Below are positions 1-11,845 of a stretch of DNA of 64,000 bases, one piece after another; the first letter of the stretch is position 1; the number at the start of each line of letters is the position of its first letter. The position numbers were made by a program, and so were the translations under genes. Source of the stretch: Cardiocondyla obscurior (taxonomy: Eukaryota > Arthropoda > Insecta > Hymenoptera > Formicidae); the NCBI RefSeq assembly GCF_019399895.1, contig NC_091880.1, positions 248,001-312,000 on the forward strand. The letters are read 5' to 3'. The notes under the pieces were generated by a model. The model saw only the letters and a list, made by a program, of their open reading frames with translations, was not told the DNA's origin and did no database searches.

Positions 1-3000
1 TCTATTCCGGAAAGTGATATAACTTTGTAAACCTCGTACATACACATCCTGGACTTGATCGTTTAAATAAAATCCGGTACACGCCGTCTTGTTTGCCGAA
101 TCCATTAACTCCACAAAACAAAAAGTAGGAAGAGTTTGTTTTAAATACGAAAAGTCGAAGCGTAAAGCACTTTGCCGTTGAAATTTTAATAAATTTTCAA
201 CTCCCGAAAGTTTTATGTATCCGTTGGCTATTCAAGTTTATTATCGGGTATACGTATAATGAGTTTTGCAGACAGGGAAAAAAAGAAAAAGAAAAAAGAA
301 CGTAAACGTTATACATACTTATATGTGCTCGCGCTCGAATATTGAAAGCTACAGAAGAAAGTGAGCGCGCGAAGATAATGACATTGCACTTTACCGCGTT
401 TCCCAAGCGAAGTTTTAGAAGATATTTCAAAAGCCAGAATTCTCCGTTGCCCAAGCTACCGTTTTCCATATTGAAGAGCTTCGACATTCCCAAATTTTTG
501 CAACACGTCGCGGCCGGTGCTATTAATAAACAATTGCGTAATAAGAAATCAAAGCTGTGCAAGATTATAAGAACGTGCGCAACGTTTAATGTTTGCGAAC
601 GTGGGAACTGAAGTGATTTTGTATCTAAGAACTCAAATAGAACGACGACGCCTCGAGGATCATCGAGTGATATAATCACAAACTCATTAACTCGCGCATT
701 AAAAAAAAAAAAAATAAAATAAAATAAATAATATTCGTGAAACATTTTATTTACTCTTTCAGCGTAAAGTTCTCAGCTTTTCTGCTGCTGCTGCATTATG
801 CGTTTCTTCACTTGCTGCAAACTTTTTATTGCTTTCCTTTCGATTATACCGCGTATGTGTATTTGTCACAACTATACATATATGTAGCGGAGAAAGTGAT
901 TCGGAAAGAGAAACGCGTTTGCATACTTGATTGATATGACGTGGTAATCGGCAATGACGGTATTAAAATCGCTCTGGCATTGGATTACATTTTTTATATA
1001 GGCGAGGTCGAGAGGTTGCACTAGAGATTTTAAGTAAACGTCCTTGGTTGTTAATTTAAAAAGAAAGTGCGCGATTTCTTTGTTTCACTCAACATTCTGG
1101 TGAAAGTGTCCCGTCTGTTTGTTCATACGGCACTCAGAAGACTTATTACAGATATCTGAATCTTAAATAAATAAAAAAAAAAAAAAAAAGAAAAAAACTG
1201 TCCATTATTAAAAACGTTTTCTTGAATTTTCGTCAGAGAACATCGTGTTCTTTTAAATTAAAATTAATCTGATGACTCGTCGAACCTCTCGCAAGTTCGT
1301 CGAGATTCGCACATTGGTTTACGACAAATTCAATTAACAATTAGACGAGAATTAATACAGAATAAAGTGCTTTTGCTTCCAGTTGCGTTGATGTATCTTC
1401 CAAGATTAATTTTACTAAATGGAACCGCGGGATTTGCCATTTGACGACTCGTGCAATGAAAGCGAAAACGCTCATTTAAAGAGATAACTTTCTTTTTCTG
1501 TCATACACAGAAATGTAATAACCCCAATACATGAAAGTGAAACGCGATCCGTTTCTAATGCAACACCTCGGCTGTCATTTATGGCTGGTCTATCGCAACA
1601 ATGAATTAATACATTCCATAGTGAATCCATAATCGGCTGACTGGCGAAACAATCGATCGTGACGATCGACTCTCCTGCTGTCAATCGACACTTCAGTCAA
1701 GCTAATAAAAAAATATATATTTTTCTTCTTTTAATGGGACGTTAGTATTACAGAGCGAGCGTTATTTATTCTTTGATGATAGGTGCATTCAAAGATTCTT
1801 TTTTCGCGCGAGTCTACTCGCGTGCAATATTTATTCTATCGTGCATCGAAATGATTAAAATGGCAAACTGTCATTTAGGAATTATTAAATCTCAAATCGT
1901 TTAATTAAAAAAAAAAAAAAAAACTAAATAAAAAATATTACATCACTTCGTAAATTGCATCAATGTATTTAGAAGAGATTATGTTACTATAAGAACAAGA
2001 GTATGCAGGTGTTATCTATTCAAATCCAGTTACAACTTAACTTAAATTCTTCGTGCGTAATTATGCGTAATTATCAACATGTAGAGTATCCGTTTCGTCA
2101 CGTTTACGTGCTTCGTAATTACGAAAATTATACTTTTCCAGGAGAAATTAGTAAAGCTTGAAAAAAAAAGAAAGAAAAAAAAGTCGCACTTTATTCTTTT
2201 TACCGGCTGGTCCCCATTTCATTTTTCCTAGCGATCGTATTTTCCAATAGCCGCTGTACACACATTTTCGTTATGAAATAAAATAAGACCGCGCTAAAAT
2301 ACGAGGGAGATACAGACGACAGTGTCGTTTAACGGCGTTATCGGTATCATTTGATAGCGGTTAATTCCGCTTAATTTTATCGTCAATCACTGTCGACCGC
2401 AAGTCTATGATTAATGTTTTGTCACATATATAATGTTACACAGAAATTACTAATTGGTTTTTTAGCCGCGCCGGGGATATTAGAATAACCGAGGACTTAT
2501 TTGCATGTCTAAAAGATCATCTCGCGAACGATAAATTGTTCTTTTGTTTACAGGCAAAAAGAAAAAGAAAAAAACGAAGAAGAAAAAGAAAAAAAAAAAA
2601 GGTGTCAGTTACGTTTCAAAACAATTTTAACTAATGTTTGTAACACAGCCGGAGTGTAATTCTTTTATGTAATTTCAGACCGTCGAAGTGCGTCTCGTTT
2701 AACGTAACACACGGAGTTGGAGAACCCGCGAGTCATCGCGCACGGCGGGATTTTGCGAATACTTGTGCGTAACAACGGCGGTACGTGCAAATAAACAGGA
2801 TATTACGGGGAACAAGTCGCCTGGTCTGTAATAGAAACGCGTTTCCGCGAAAGCGAAAGCTCACGATTTCATCCCTAGCCCGCCGCCGCCGCCGCCGTCA
2901 CGCTGTCATGTAATTTTTCCCCCCTTTTCAAATAGTATAATTTCGATAATTGCAACGCCGATTTGGGCCCCGGTACTTTCTAATGCCGCTCGAGTGGCAT

Positions 3001-5631
3001 CTCCGTCTTTGCAAATCGATTGTAAAACGCCGTATGTACTCGCGCGTACACTTGGCATGTGTAATTCCGTTTATCTAATCATCCCAGGGAGATCATTTAT
3101 GTAACCCGAGCCGATCCTCCCGATTCGCCTTTCAAGGGCACGCGGGATAATTAAAATTCGAGCGACTGCCGAGTTACTTTCCTCGACGAGCGTGTTGCAA
3201 TTGTCGGCTGCGATCGTGTGACTCAATAACGATTTTTAATATAGGAATGGAAACTAGGAAGTGACCTTTTTCGGATAGTATCAGCGTGACGAATAACGCG
3301 GGAGAAAATCGCGGCGTTTCGTGCACGTTGAAGCAGCCGTTCGGGACGGATAGCCCTTCGGGCAAACGCTGATAATGCCTTTCCTTCTGTTCTCCAAGCG
3401 CAGCCGGCGCCTTTCACCTTTCCTTAGCGCGTGAAGTTCGTAAAATTCGCGAATACCACAACGGCGGTACAGGCTGCGGACTCGCGGAGGGTGAAAGTAG
3501 CGACCGGTTAAGGAGAATGGTTTCCGGCCGCCGAAGAACGTTGCTTCAAGGTGGACCAAGTTGGCAAGGACGTTATGAAAAAGGTAAACGCTCGCAACGA
3601 ATGTAAACGGGTGTAATAAACCCCGCTTTTTTTTTGGGAGGTTTTTTTTAAGAAATGAAAATGTTACTCATTAACAATAATTGTTATGATATACTGATAA
3701 GGTTTGTTTGCGATGAATCATATTTTTAGCCGTTGATTTCCGGGTGAGAAGAAAGAAAGAGAGAGAAAAAAAAAAGGGAGAGCCTACGATTGTATCATTG
3801 TCGATACTTTTACTTTCAGTAGTTCAAACTTTCCCTGAAACCGCTGATATTTCGTTATATTGAGAATATAAACGCAGAAAGATAAACCCTGACCTACTTA
3901 AGACTTCTACCTGAACGGCAGATGACAGGTTTCCCTCTTAGGTTCCTGTCCTGAAGAAATTCGTACGAGGAAAGAACATGATAACTATCTCAATTGCAAA
4001 CATCTAAAAAAAAAAGAAAAAAAAAAGAAAAAATACCGCGATACTTGCTTACGGTGTTTCAATATTATTTCAGGAAGTAAAAAAAAGGCGAGATGCTTCT
4101 ACGGCATTTTCAGGCGTTTAAAAGAATAAAAAAAAATATTAAAAAAACAGAAAAAGAAAGAAAAAAGATATGCCAATCGCAATTTGTAAATCAATTAGGG
4201 CGAGGTCCGGGGCGAGCGTGCGAAATTACCATCGAGCTCTTGATCGAGGAAAGTGAAGCGCCGAAGGCGTGACTCCTCCTTGCTAAGCGGAGTTTCGTCG
4301 GCTTGTTTCACGTGCGGCCGGCACGTTCGATCGGGCTCTTACTTGTGTCGCTAAAAGTGAAACCTTGCGACGAAAGTAGGCAAACCGGGGAGGAAACCGG
4401 AAAGCAGAGACGGCTTGTTTAGCGAGAATGCTCCCGGGCTCATCAAAAGTGACGTCAACGTGTCCCATTTCTTCGGAGCCGTGAATCGTGGGCCGGATAG
4501 GAAGGAGCCCACGTACGCGTTCTCCCGACTAATCGAATTTAATCTTAACGGTAAACATTTCGGTAACGGTAAAAGCATTCGAGGCCCCGAAATTGCTCGG
4601 GGAAAGTTACGCGAGCTGCGCGCGGACGGAATTAGGTGTCCGCGGGAATTAAAATTCGGCGAGCCTATCATTAAATTAAACGGCGAACAATCGCGGGGAG
4701 GGTAACGCCGTACGAAAGACGTTTCCGTTCCCACAGCCGTGACGCAACGACGAAGGGACTTATTCGCTTCGAACGGCTCGCATCTCGCCGAATGATTTAG
4801 CGCGATTATCCGCGGCGCAATGTAACGTAGAAAGCTGCACGAGGGAGAAAGTTGTAATGCATAGGAAGTTACATGTACGCGCGGCGCGTGTAAAACCGTT
4901 CGATACGAGACGCAGCGCGATGTAATCAGATCAAAAATTAAACGCCTTACGTCTAACGTAACGTAATTGATTATGTAAAGTAATAATGTAGGTGTTATTA
5001 AATACCTACTAAGTGACGTAAAAATTGAGATATAACAATTATGTAAAAAGCCAAGGAGCATTGATTGCGTTGAATTACGACATACGCGGCTTGTAACATG
5101 CAATTGGTAATTAATTTGAAAAACAAAGAGCGAAGGAAAGCATTAAGCTAAACATAACAAAATGGAATGTAACGCGTAAACGTAAATCGGTTGTTCTCTC
5201 CTGCGTACGTTTCGTTACGATGCAAATAAATGCGTTAAAAGCAAAGCAATTTTCCGCAAACTTGTTTCGAGAATGAAGAGAATCCTGTTCCTGTACAGTA
5301 AAAAAGGGATGAAGGTCATCCTCTTCTTTATGTTTCAAGCGAACCTTTAGAACTACTGTCCGGTGATTGACCGAAGGAGTTTATATATCAGGAATTTATA
5401 TATCACGGTTTAAACAGAATTAATAAAAAAAAAAAATAATAGTTTGATAAATTCGCAATTATAAAATGTGCTCTCCTAGTTAATAATCCCACAAGCCTAA
5501 TTATTTCAAATAATATAATAAATATTTCAAAAATAGATTATTCGGTCATTTACAAAAGAAAAATTAAAATAGGGTTGATAATGTCACAGATTAATTAAAA
5601 TAATACTAATCAAGAGATAGATTGAGCTTAC
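1..5631 (-). other. Presumed intron or flank of NRF-like gene 1; no exon seen
   Basis: The first coding exon on the minus strand ends at 5632 with a GTAAGC donor, so the gene should continue toward the left edge. I looked here for the usual next NRF segment (a Leu-Asp-Ala/Ser-Ser-Gly type motif followed by a Gly/Asn-rich stretch and a Cys) and did not find it. About 2680-4950 is richer in GC and CpG, which leaves chance open frames on both strands, including one of 250 codons. A short CGC repeat lies near 2880, and A-rich tracts are frequent. No RNA gene or transposon was recognised. Confidence 0.45.
2880..2897. repeat. Short (CGC)n microsatellite
   Basis: About five to six perfect CGC units inside a GC-rich noncoding stretch. 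No open frame of known type crosses it. Confidence 0.7.
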
Positions 5632-5956
5632 CTTTGAGAGCCCACAGTTCTTCGTTCTTCAGAGCATCGACGTACGTTGTGATATCTTTCCCGCATTGTT
5701 CGCCAACGGAGTACTTCCCTTCGGCCCAATTCTTTACTAAATTACGTGCACTAAAAATGTCCAGCATGTCCGAGACGCTGGTCCAGTTCTTCTCGACCAC
5801 ATCGATCGTCGTTGGCAAACTTCGTACCCGAAGAATCGGCTCCTCCGTAGCGTCGCTCGGTGTAGGTATTTCTTCGGCGCGGATCACGGACAACGCGAGC
5901 AGAGCTACGAACGGCAAATGCATCGCGCCCCTCATATTTATCTGATAAATGTTCAC
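5632..5956 (-). CDS. NRF-6-like acyltransferase, first coding exon only (gene 1)
   Basis: This is a 108-codon exon plus one base. The frame opens at 5956, and a second Met at 5935 directly precedes a hydrophobic stretch typical of a signal peptide (residues about 12-25, ending near AEE). The exon ends with Cys-Gly-Lys-Asp, a Tyr-Val-Asp pattern and Glu-Leu-Trp-Ala-Leu-Lys. That matches the N-terminal NRF domain of nose-resistant-to-fluoxetine proteins and aligns with the end of exon 1 of the second family member at 26859-27084. The donor GTAAGC follows in phase 1, as in that gene. Known family members are multipass membrane proteins of the acyltransferase-3 family, linked in C. elegans to lipid and drug handling. 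The rest of the protein is not visible, so this is a gene cut by the window edge behind an intron over 5.6 kb, or a broken copy. The family call is fairly firm; function is inferred. Confidence 0.75.
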
Positions 5957-8399
5957 AGAAAAGATTAATCGATGTATTTAACGTTTTACGGACGTTTCAA
6001 ACGGAATTCACTGGATCCACATAATCGGCGATTTAATTAGGTCTCTGGATCGATGCGTCGATCAGCGAGGAGCTTCTTTTCTTCTGGCGGTTGGTCCTCT
6101 TGGGTCTCTGGCAGCGAACTCACAAAATTCTTCCAGCGGTTCTTCAAGACGATAACGGTGTCAGGATATTTGTGACATTGCGGGAACTGTCATTGATTGG
6201 TAATTCTCATAAATCTGCGTACTTCTTTCAGCATTTAAGCGAACGGACTCTCCACGTCGGCCACGTTATTCGTCGATCTGAATAAAGAACACCGTTACAT
6301 GGACATTTGCATCTTTATTTCCGAATTGTCTCCGTTGGAAGTTCTTGATGTGACTTTTTTTGAGCTCATTGTAGCTCCGAGTCGTTGTCGCATCCACTCT
6401 CCGGAAGAAAAGGGAATGATAATGGAGAAAATGATCGGCGTTTTCAGATGAGTCCTTCTATTCTGCTGGATGACCACGGATCAACTGTATCGCGCGATGG
6501 CGAGTCGGCCGAGTCGCTTGTGGTCCGACCAATGGTTCTGAAATGTTCCCGCGGTATTATAATGAAGATGATGGTGGGGCGAAGTCTCCCTGTGGAGTGA
6601 AAATCGAAAACCTTTAGAATGGTCCGCGCGCACGAGCTCATCGACACGTGCTCGCGTGTGTTCTAGTCTAACGACCAGAAAGAAAGACTTTTCTTAGTCA
6701 ATTTACACTAATTTTATGATTTTATCATTTTTTTTTTTTTTTTCTCGAATAATTGAGTGACGCGACTAAGCTATTTTTTTGTACACAAACCCTTATTAAA
6801 AAAACTTAGCTGATTTATTAGAGGATTCGTCATTAAAATTTATAATCTTTTGGAACTCAATCATTACTTCATACGTGAAATTTAATTTAAATCTATCGTT
6901 GAAAAGCCAAAAGAATCGATCACAAATTTTAACAGTAATGTATAATTTATCTTTCTAGAGTTTTACGTTAAAATCGAATATTCAAAAGTCTCACTTTATG
7001 AACTTTTACTCTGAATGGAATTTAATCCGCATAAAATTTTGGTATTTGAGAATTATACATATGTATTAATAAAATTCTTAGAAATTGCGCATTATTACTA
7101 CACATTTAAGCGTAAGAACGTTATATAACTATAATTCCGATTTCTCATGTGTGGCATGATTCGAGAAACGCCTAAGTCCCTCTTTGGTTCAATAAATTTA
7201 TTAAATCGTTATACCATAATACACTGATCTATTTGTAAAAAAAAAAACCTTAATATAAAAATTGCTCCTTTTTTTTTCATGCAATAAAGGAAATATTTAA
7301 TTTGTTCCTGCATGCTCAAACGACGAGGAAAAGCGATAAAAAATTATTAATTTAATAGCATCGTCTAAGCATATTCTTAATTAACAATTAAGAATTAATT
7401 AATAAAAACTGTTTTTTCCGCATTTTTCTTAATTAGCAATAAAGTGGCTGCTGTTAAAATAATCTAAATGGAGAATAAGATGCAGCAAGGGTTAGATCGT
7501 TTCGGATTATAAATTGCAAAATTTTCAACGTCGCTTCGCATGACTTCGTGTCGGATTAACGACAGAACCTAAAAGTTTCACTGTGAAATTTCATACTATT
7601 AGAGGCCATCGTCTCTTTCTACCTTACTAATTCTTTGACAAACTATCATTAGCTGTTCAGTCATGCTAAAACTTCTTTTTTTCTTTTACGAGGCTCTTTG
7701 ACGATGGCCTGCACATCGCTCGTAATGTCGTAAAAACGAAATAGGAAAAAAACAAAGTTTGCATTAAAAAGAAACTATTATTTCTTCTTAGGTATATTAG
7801 GTATATTTAGATATATTAAATTTATTTTAATTATTTTCTAAAACAAACTATCAAAAAAAAAAAAAAATAAGCTTGCCAGACTTAGTGGCTGCTTCGGAAT
7901 ACTTTCTATTTCGTACATATTTCAATTTACAAATGCGTTACATAAACGCAGAAACATTTAGAATTATTTATGAAAGAGAAAATAACAGTAATCTATAGCA
8001 TTTTTTACTAAAAAAAAAAAAAGCACACCTTGAAGAATAAAGACATTCAGCAATGGTAATGTATTTTAATAGATTCATATGCTTCTGTAAGCGGTATTAT
8101 TTGAAATACGCTATAAACGCTTTACCAGCAAAACATTATTTATTATATAATACAAACTTTATTTTATTATATAATCTTTAATCATATTTTTAAAACAGAT
8201 TTTTAAAATATTATTTTAATTATATTATATATAAATTTATATATATATAATATTTAAAAAATCTATATTTTTAATAAGATAACGTAATCGATAGTCTCAT
8301 TTGTTATTAGGCTTTGATGTTATATTTATATTTTATACCTCTTAAAAAAATATGTATCTAAATACGTAGTGTGCATGTATAAATTCGTAATAAAACTTA
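5957..8399. other. Intergenic region between NRF-like gene 1 and the SDR gene
   Basis: The first 700 bases are moderately GC-rich and should hold the promoter and 5' UTR of NRF-like gene 1. From about 6700 the sequence is strongly AT-rich with many A/T runs and no credible coding frame. The distal part holds the 3' end of the SDR gene. I saw no RNA gene or transposon here. Confidence 0.5.
8139..8168 (-). terminator. Cluster of AATAAA poly(A) signals for the SDR gene
   Basis: On the minus strand three AATAAA hexamers occur at 8163-8168, 8158-8163 and 8139-8144, about 230-260 bases past the SDR stop codon at 8400. I saw no exact AATAAA between the stop and this cluster, so this is the likeliest cleavage region. 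The area is very AT-rich, so chance occurrence is possible. Confidence 0.4.
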
Positions 8400-9446
8400 T
8401 CACATACCTCCCGTAACTTCAATGGAAGCTCCATTTATATAAGAGCTTTTATCGGAAGCTAAAAATGCAATAACTTCTGCCACTTCTTGTGGCTTTCCTA
8501 TTCTTCGCAATGGCACATTTTTTATAAATAATTCTTTAACTTTATCAGGCACAGTTGTAGTGATAGGAGTATCTATGAAACCAGGTAACACTACGTTCAC
8601 TCGAATTCCAAATCTGTAAAAAATCGAATATATGTATTTTTTACGTAAAAAAAATTATGTTAAATGCTTTCAATAAAATAATTAATGTCTGCATCCAATA
8701 CATACTGTCCAAATTCCATACAAGCGCTTCTCGTCATAGCAATTACTCCAGCTTTTGATGCCGAGTAATTACTTTGTCCAATATTCCCAAGTTTACCAAT
8801 AATTGAGCTGATATTGATAATAGAAGAGTTTTCGGTTGCGTTTGCTGCTATCATGGCTTTAACAGCTGTTTGCATAACTAAAAAAGTGCCTTTTAAATTG
8901 ACATCAATTACATCGCCGAAGTTACTGTCGCTGAGTTTTACTAAAAAGTTATCTCGCGTAATGCCCGCTGAATTAACAATTATAGTAGGTGGTTTGGAAA
9001 ACTGCTTTAGAACTTGTTCAAATGCCGCCTCGACACTCTTTCTATCACTGACTTCGACGTTCAGTGCAACATGTCCTTTACCTGAAATGATGAACATGTT
9101 AATAATTATTGCAACAATAAATATATATAGAATAAAATAAAATTAATAAAAGTATTAGAAATGTATAGACCTTCCAATGTGGCTGTAGTTTCCATAGCAG
9201 TTTTGATATTCAAATCAGTTGCAACTACTTTAGCACCTTCACGAGCAAATACTCGGCATACTTCTCTTCCAATTCCACTTCCAGCACCTGTAATGTAATA
9301 AAAAATGTTAGACTGATACAAATTTTGATAGTGTCATTTGCATTGTTATTAATAAAAAAAATATTAAGAAAAATTCGTAATTAATATAAAAGAGCAACTT
9401 ATGCACCAGTAACTAAGGCTAGTTTTCCAGCTATGAGACTTGACAT
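8400..9446 (-). CDS. HSD17B8: Short-chain dehydrogenase/reductase, HSD17B8 (FabG-like)
   Basis: Four exons (9446-9407, 9287-9171, 9081-8706, 8613-8400) join in phase to give 248 aa, the usual classical SDR length. Exon 1 is only 40 bases and its donor is the weaker GTGCAT. Residues 13-20 form the Rossmann TGxxxGxG motif, Asn-Ser-Ala-Gly is at 89-92, and the catalytic set is Asn114, Ser145, Tyr158 and Lys162 (YxxxK). The end resembles the bacterial FabG/HSD17B8 C-terminus with a final Thr-Gly-Gly-Met. HSD17B8 proteins are NAD(P)-dependent oxidoreductases; in vertebrates HSD17B8 pairs with CBR4 as mitochondrial 3-ketoacyl-ACP reductase in type II fatty-acid synthesis. The substrate here is inferred. 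A CBR4-like or bacterial-type 3-oxoacyl-ACP reductase name is also possible. Confidence 0.92.
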
Positions 9447-9990
9447 TTTGGAATATTACTCGGAGTATTATTAGTTGCAATTGAAAAAAATTGATACAAT
9501 CAAAACAGTGATTAACACGAAAGTACGAGTATAATTAAAAATTCGTTCCTGATAGCTCCAAACTTTGATCGTTAAAGTATTATAAAAAGTAGGGTATTAT
9601 CAGTCTCCCACTTTTCCATATAATTTTTTTTTTGTAAACATATTGCGCAACAAATTCAATTTCTTTAAGATTCGAGGTTATGGCTGATATTCATTTCAAG
9701 AATTGTCGGCTCCAACTTGTCGGAGCCAGTGAGCCTTTAACTGTTAAAGGGTTATTTCTACCAACGCAAATTGACTTTAATCTCATTTAACTTTTTATCC
9801 ATTTTTTTTTTCAACTCTCAGAATTAAATAAAAAGATTAAGTTAAATCGGGATTAAAATAAAAAAATGGTCCAAGGCCAGCTCGCCAGCTAGTTTACCGA
9901 TAGTTAAAATTAACAAAGTGGCCAGTATAAAGCTGATTCCATGTGAAATAAGCTTAACTATTTAATCCAAGCTGCGTCGCGACAGTCGTT

Positions 9991-10058
9991 GCCAGTAAAA
10001 TCTACGGTCTGCGCAATATAAACTATATTTTCAGTACTGGTAGTAAATCGGACCGTAG
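9991..10058. repeat. Foldback element A (left of the Raf-like gene)
   Basis: Two overlapping inverted repeats are visible. CTACGGTC at 10002-10009 pairs perfectly with GACCGTAG at 10051-10058. GCCAGTAAAATCTA at 9991-10004 pairs with gaps to TATATTTTCAGTACTGG at 10024-10040. The element shares AAAATCTA and the 12-mer ATTTTCAGTACT, in the same order and at almost the same spacing, with the hairpin at 16234-16335. It may be a remnant of a miniature foldback element. Confidence 0.4.
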
Positions 10059-11764
10059 TATTGTGGCTTCAGCCAAGCCGTTGAAGGCATGTTCTGCTGG
10101 TTCTGCAACTTCTGCAGACGCTTCAATCGGTAGTTAACAAACGGTGTCACGAAATGGCTCGAATGACAATTAAACCGAAGCAGCGTTCTTCAACGAGTCC
10201 CGGAGGATAATCGATTACATGCTTAGTGACACGCATCGCTTCGTATACCCTCGTATGTATTGTTCTGTTCTGGAGAATTTATTTCTTCGATCGTCTGATA
10301 TAAGTCGTACAATGTCTACAAAATAATAGACCTCAGGTAAAAAAATATACTATCTTATTGTTTCTTTAAATGCTTCCGATGTTAAGTTCTTAATTAAATT
10401 CTTAAGAATTACGAGCGACACGCAGGATTGCGAAATTTAATAAATGTTTAGCTCAGCTCTTTCGTCGCAGATTTTGAGAAAAATCCATTCGACCGATAGC
10501 GTTTTTTATGTAGAATAAGGTTTAAGCAAGAGTGTGAAGAATATTGTAACGCATTGTGAACGTTATCTTTTTAGGTTAAGAAATTTCTGTACTGTACGTA
10601 CCGACAAGAGAAGTCCGCGCGCGCATGGGCATACGATCCAGACAGCGTTCGGATATTTCAGTGCTACCAATGTTGGCGAAATCTGTTGTTTTTGCGTCGT
10701 GTATACGGTAAATATTATAATGGAATAAATGGACCAAGTCTTTCAATGGAGCAAATTGAATTAAAAAGACTGCTTATATCAAAAGATAGAAGAACATCGA
10801 AATTAGAATCGAAATAATTTATAAAAATTAGACATAATTTTATGTTAGAAAAAGGAGCAAACGGGATTTCTCTGTTTAAATGCTATTATTTAAAAATACA
10901 AGCTATATAATATTAAAGCTAGATCAGAATATAATAGTTTTTTAATATATTATCGTGAAAAGTAATTGTATATCTTTTTGTTTTAGGATGAATCAAACCA
11001 TTAACAATGGAGTGTCACTCTCTGACATCTTTGGAAGGCAATTTTTTAATAATAATTAACTAAAAGTTCAATGAAAATTTTACGACTGTTAACTGCATAA
11101 AAAAAAAAAGGATAATTTAAAATATTTTTCAAAATTTTTGTCTTTTAATTGTTCGAGTTGATTTGATCTTTAGAAAAGTTTCAACGTTAGTAAGTTTTAT
11201 TTAGCATTTACTTTTTACAATATTTTATTTATATTCAGTAAATGAGAGACAAAAGAAACTAAGATTGGCAGTTAAATGTCGGAGGCACCAAATTAAATGT
11301 TACTTAAAAATTTAATTTTATTTAAAAGAATATGATCTGAGCCATTAGTAAGTCACGTCGCTGGTTATATGTCACAGCTTCGAGCCTACTCTTTTATTTT
11401 TAAACTGCAGTGGTTCAGAGTTGAAATTTTATATGAAACTCGCCAGTCGTCTTACCTTTATTTGAAGATATCAAGATGTTTTGAAGTATCTCGATAATTT
11501 CCAAGTAGCAGATTGGGAGTACGTACGCACAAAGTTGGCCGGGTCAGTGTACGAGCGGAACAAATAATCGTTGACCGTTTTAAACAGACGAAAGTTGCAG
11601 TAAAAAGGTATTTGCGAAGTCTACGACCGCGCGCACACGTGCAAAAGTGTGTACTCTCACGTATCGATCTTCTTCGTCGGGTGCACTGACTCTGGTTCTG
11701 GAGTGTTATTCAATTGCCAACCCTGGTATGCGTCCCGTACGGGAGGTGTGCGTACAGTTGTACG

Positions 11765-11845
11765 GCCAATGGGCGAGCGGTCTTTCGTTGCCTCGGCGAT
11801 AGCACCACAAGCCGCTGACGTCAAAGCGTACCTTCAGTGACGTCA
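11765..11845 (+). promoter_or_regulatory. Promoter-like cluster: CCAAT box and two perfect CRE sites
   Basis: A CCAAT box (GGCCAATGGG) near 11765 is followed by two perfect palindromic cAMP-response elements, TGACGTCA, at 11816-11823 and 11838-11845, 22 bases apart or about two helical turns. They sit at the upstream part of a CpG-rich stretch. CRE sites are bound by CREB/ATF bZIP factors. Which gene this serves is not clear; the plus-strand Raf-like gene 1.3 kb downstream is the nearest candidate. Confidence 0.45.

Noticed and set aside
197..745. A 182-codon minus-strand open frame at the left edge
   Set aside because: Composition is AT-rich with poly-Phe from T tracts, no known motif, and it does not continue the NRF-like gene.
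4351..5103. A 250-codon minus-strand open frame
   Set aside because: It lies in a GC- and CpG-rich stretch where stops are rare, shows no domain or splice logic, and overlaps another open frame on the plus strand.
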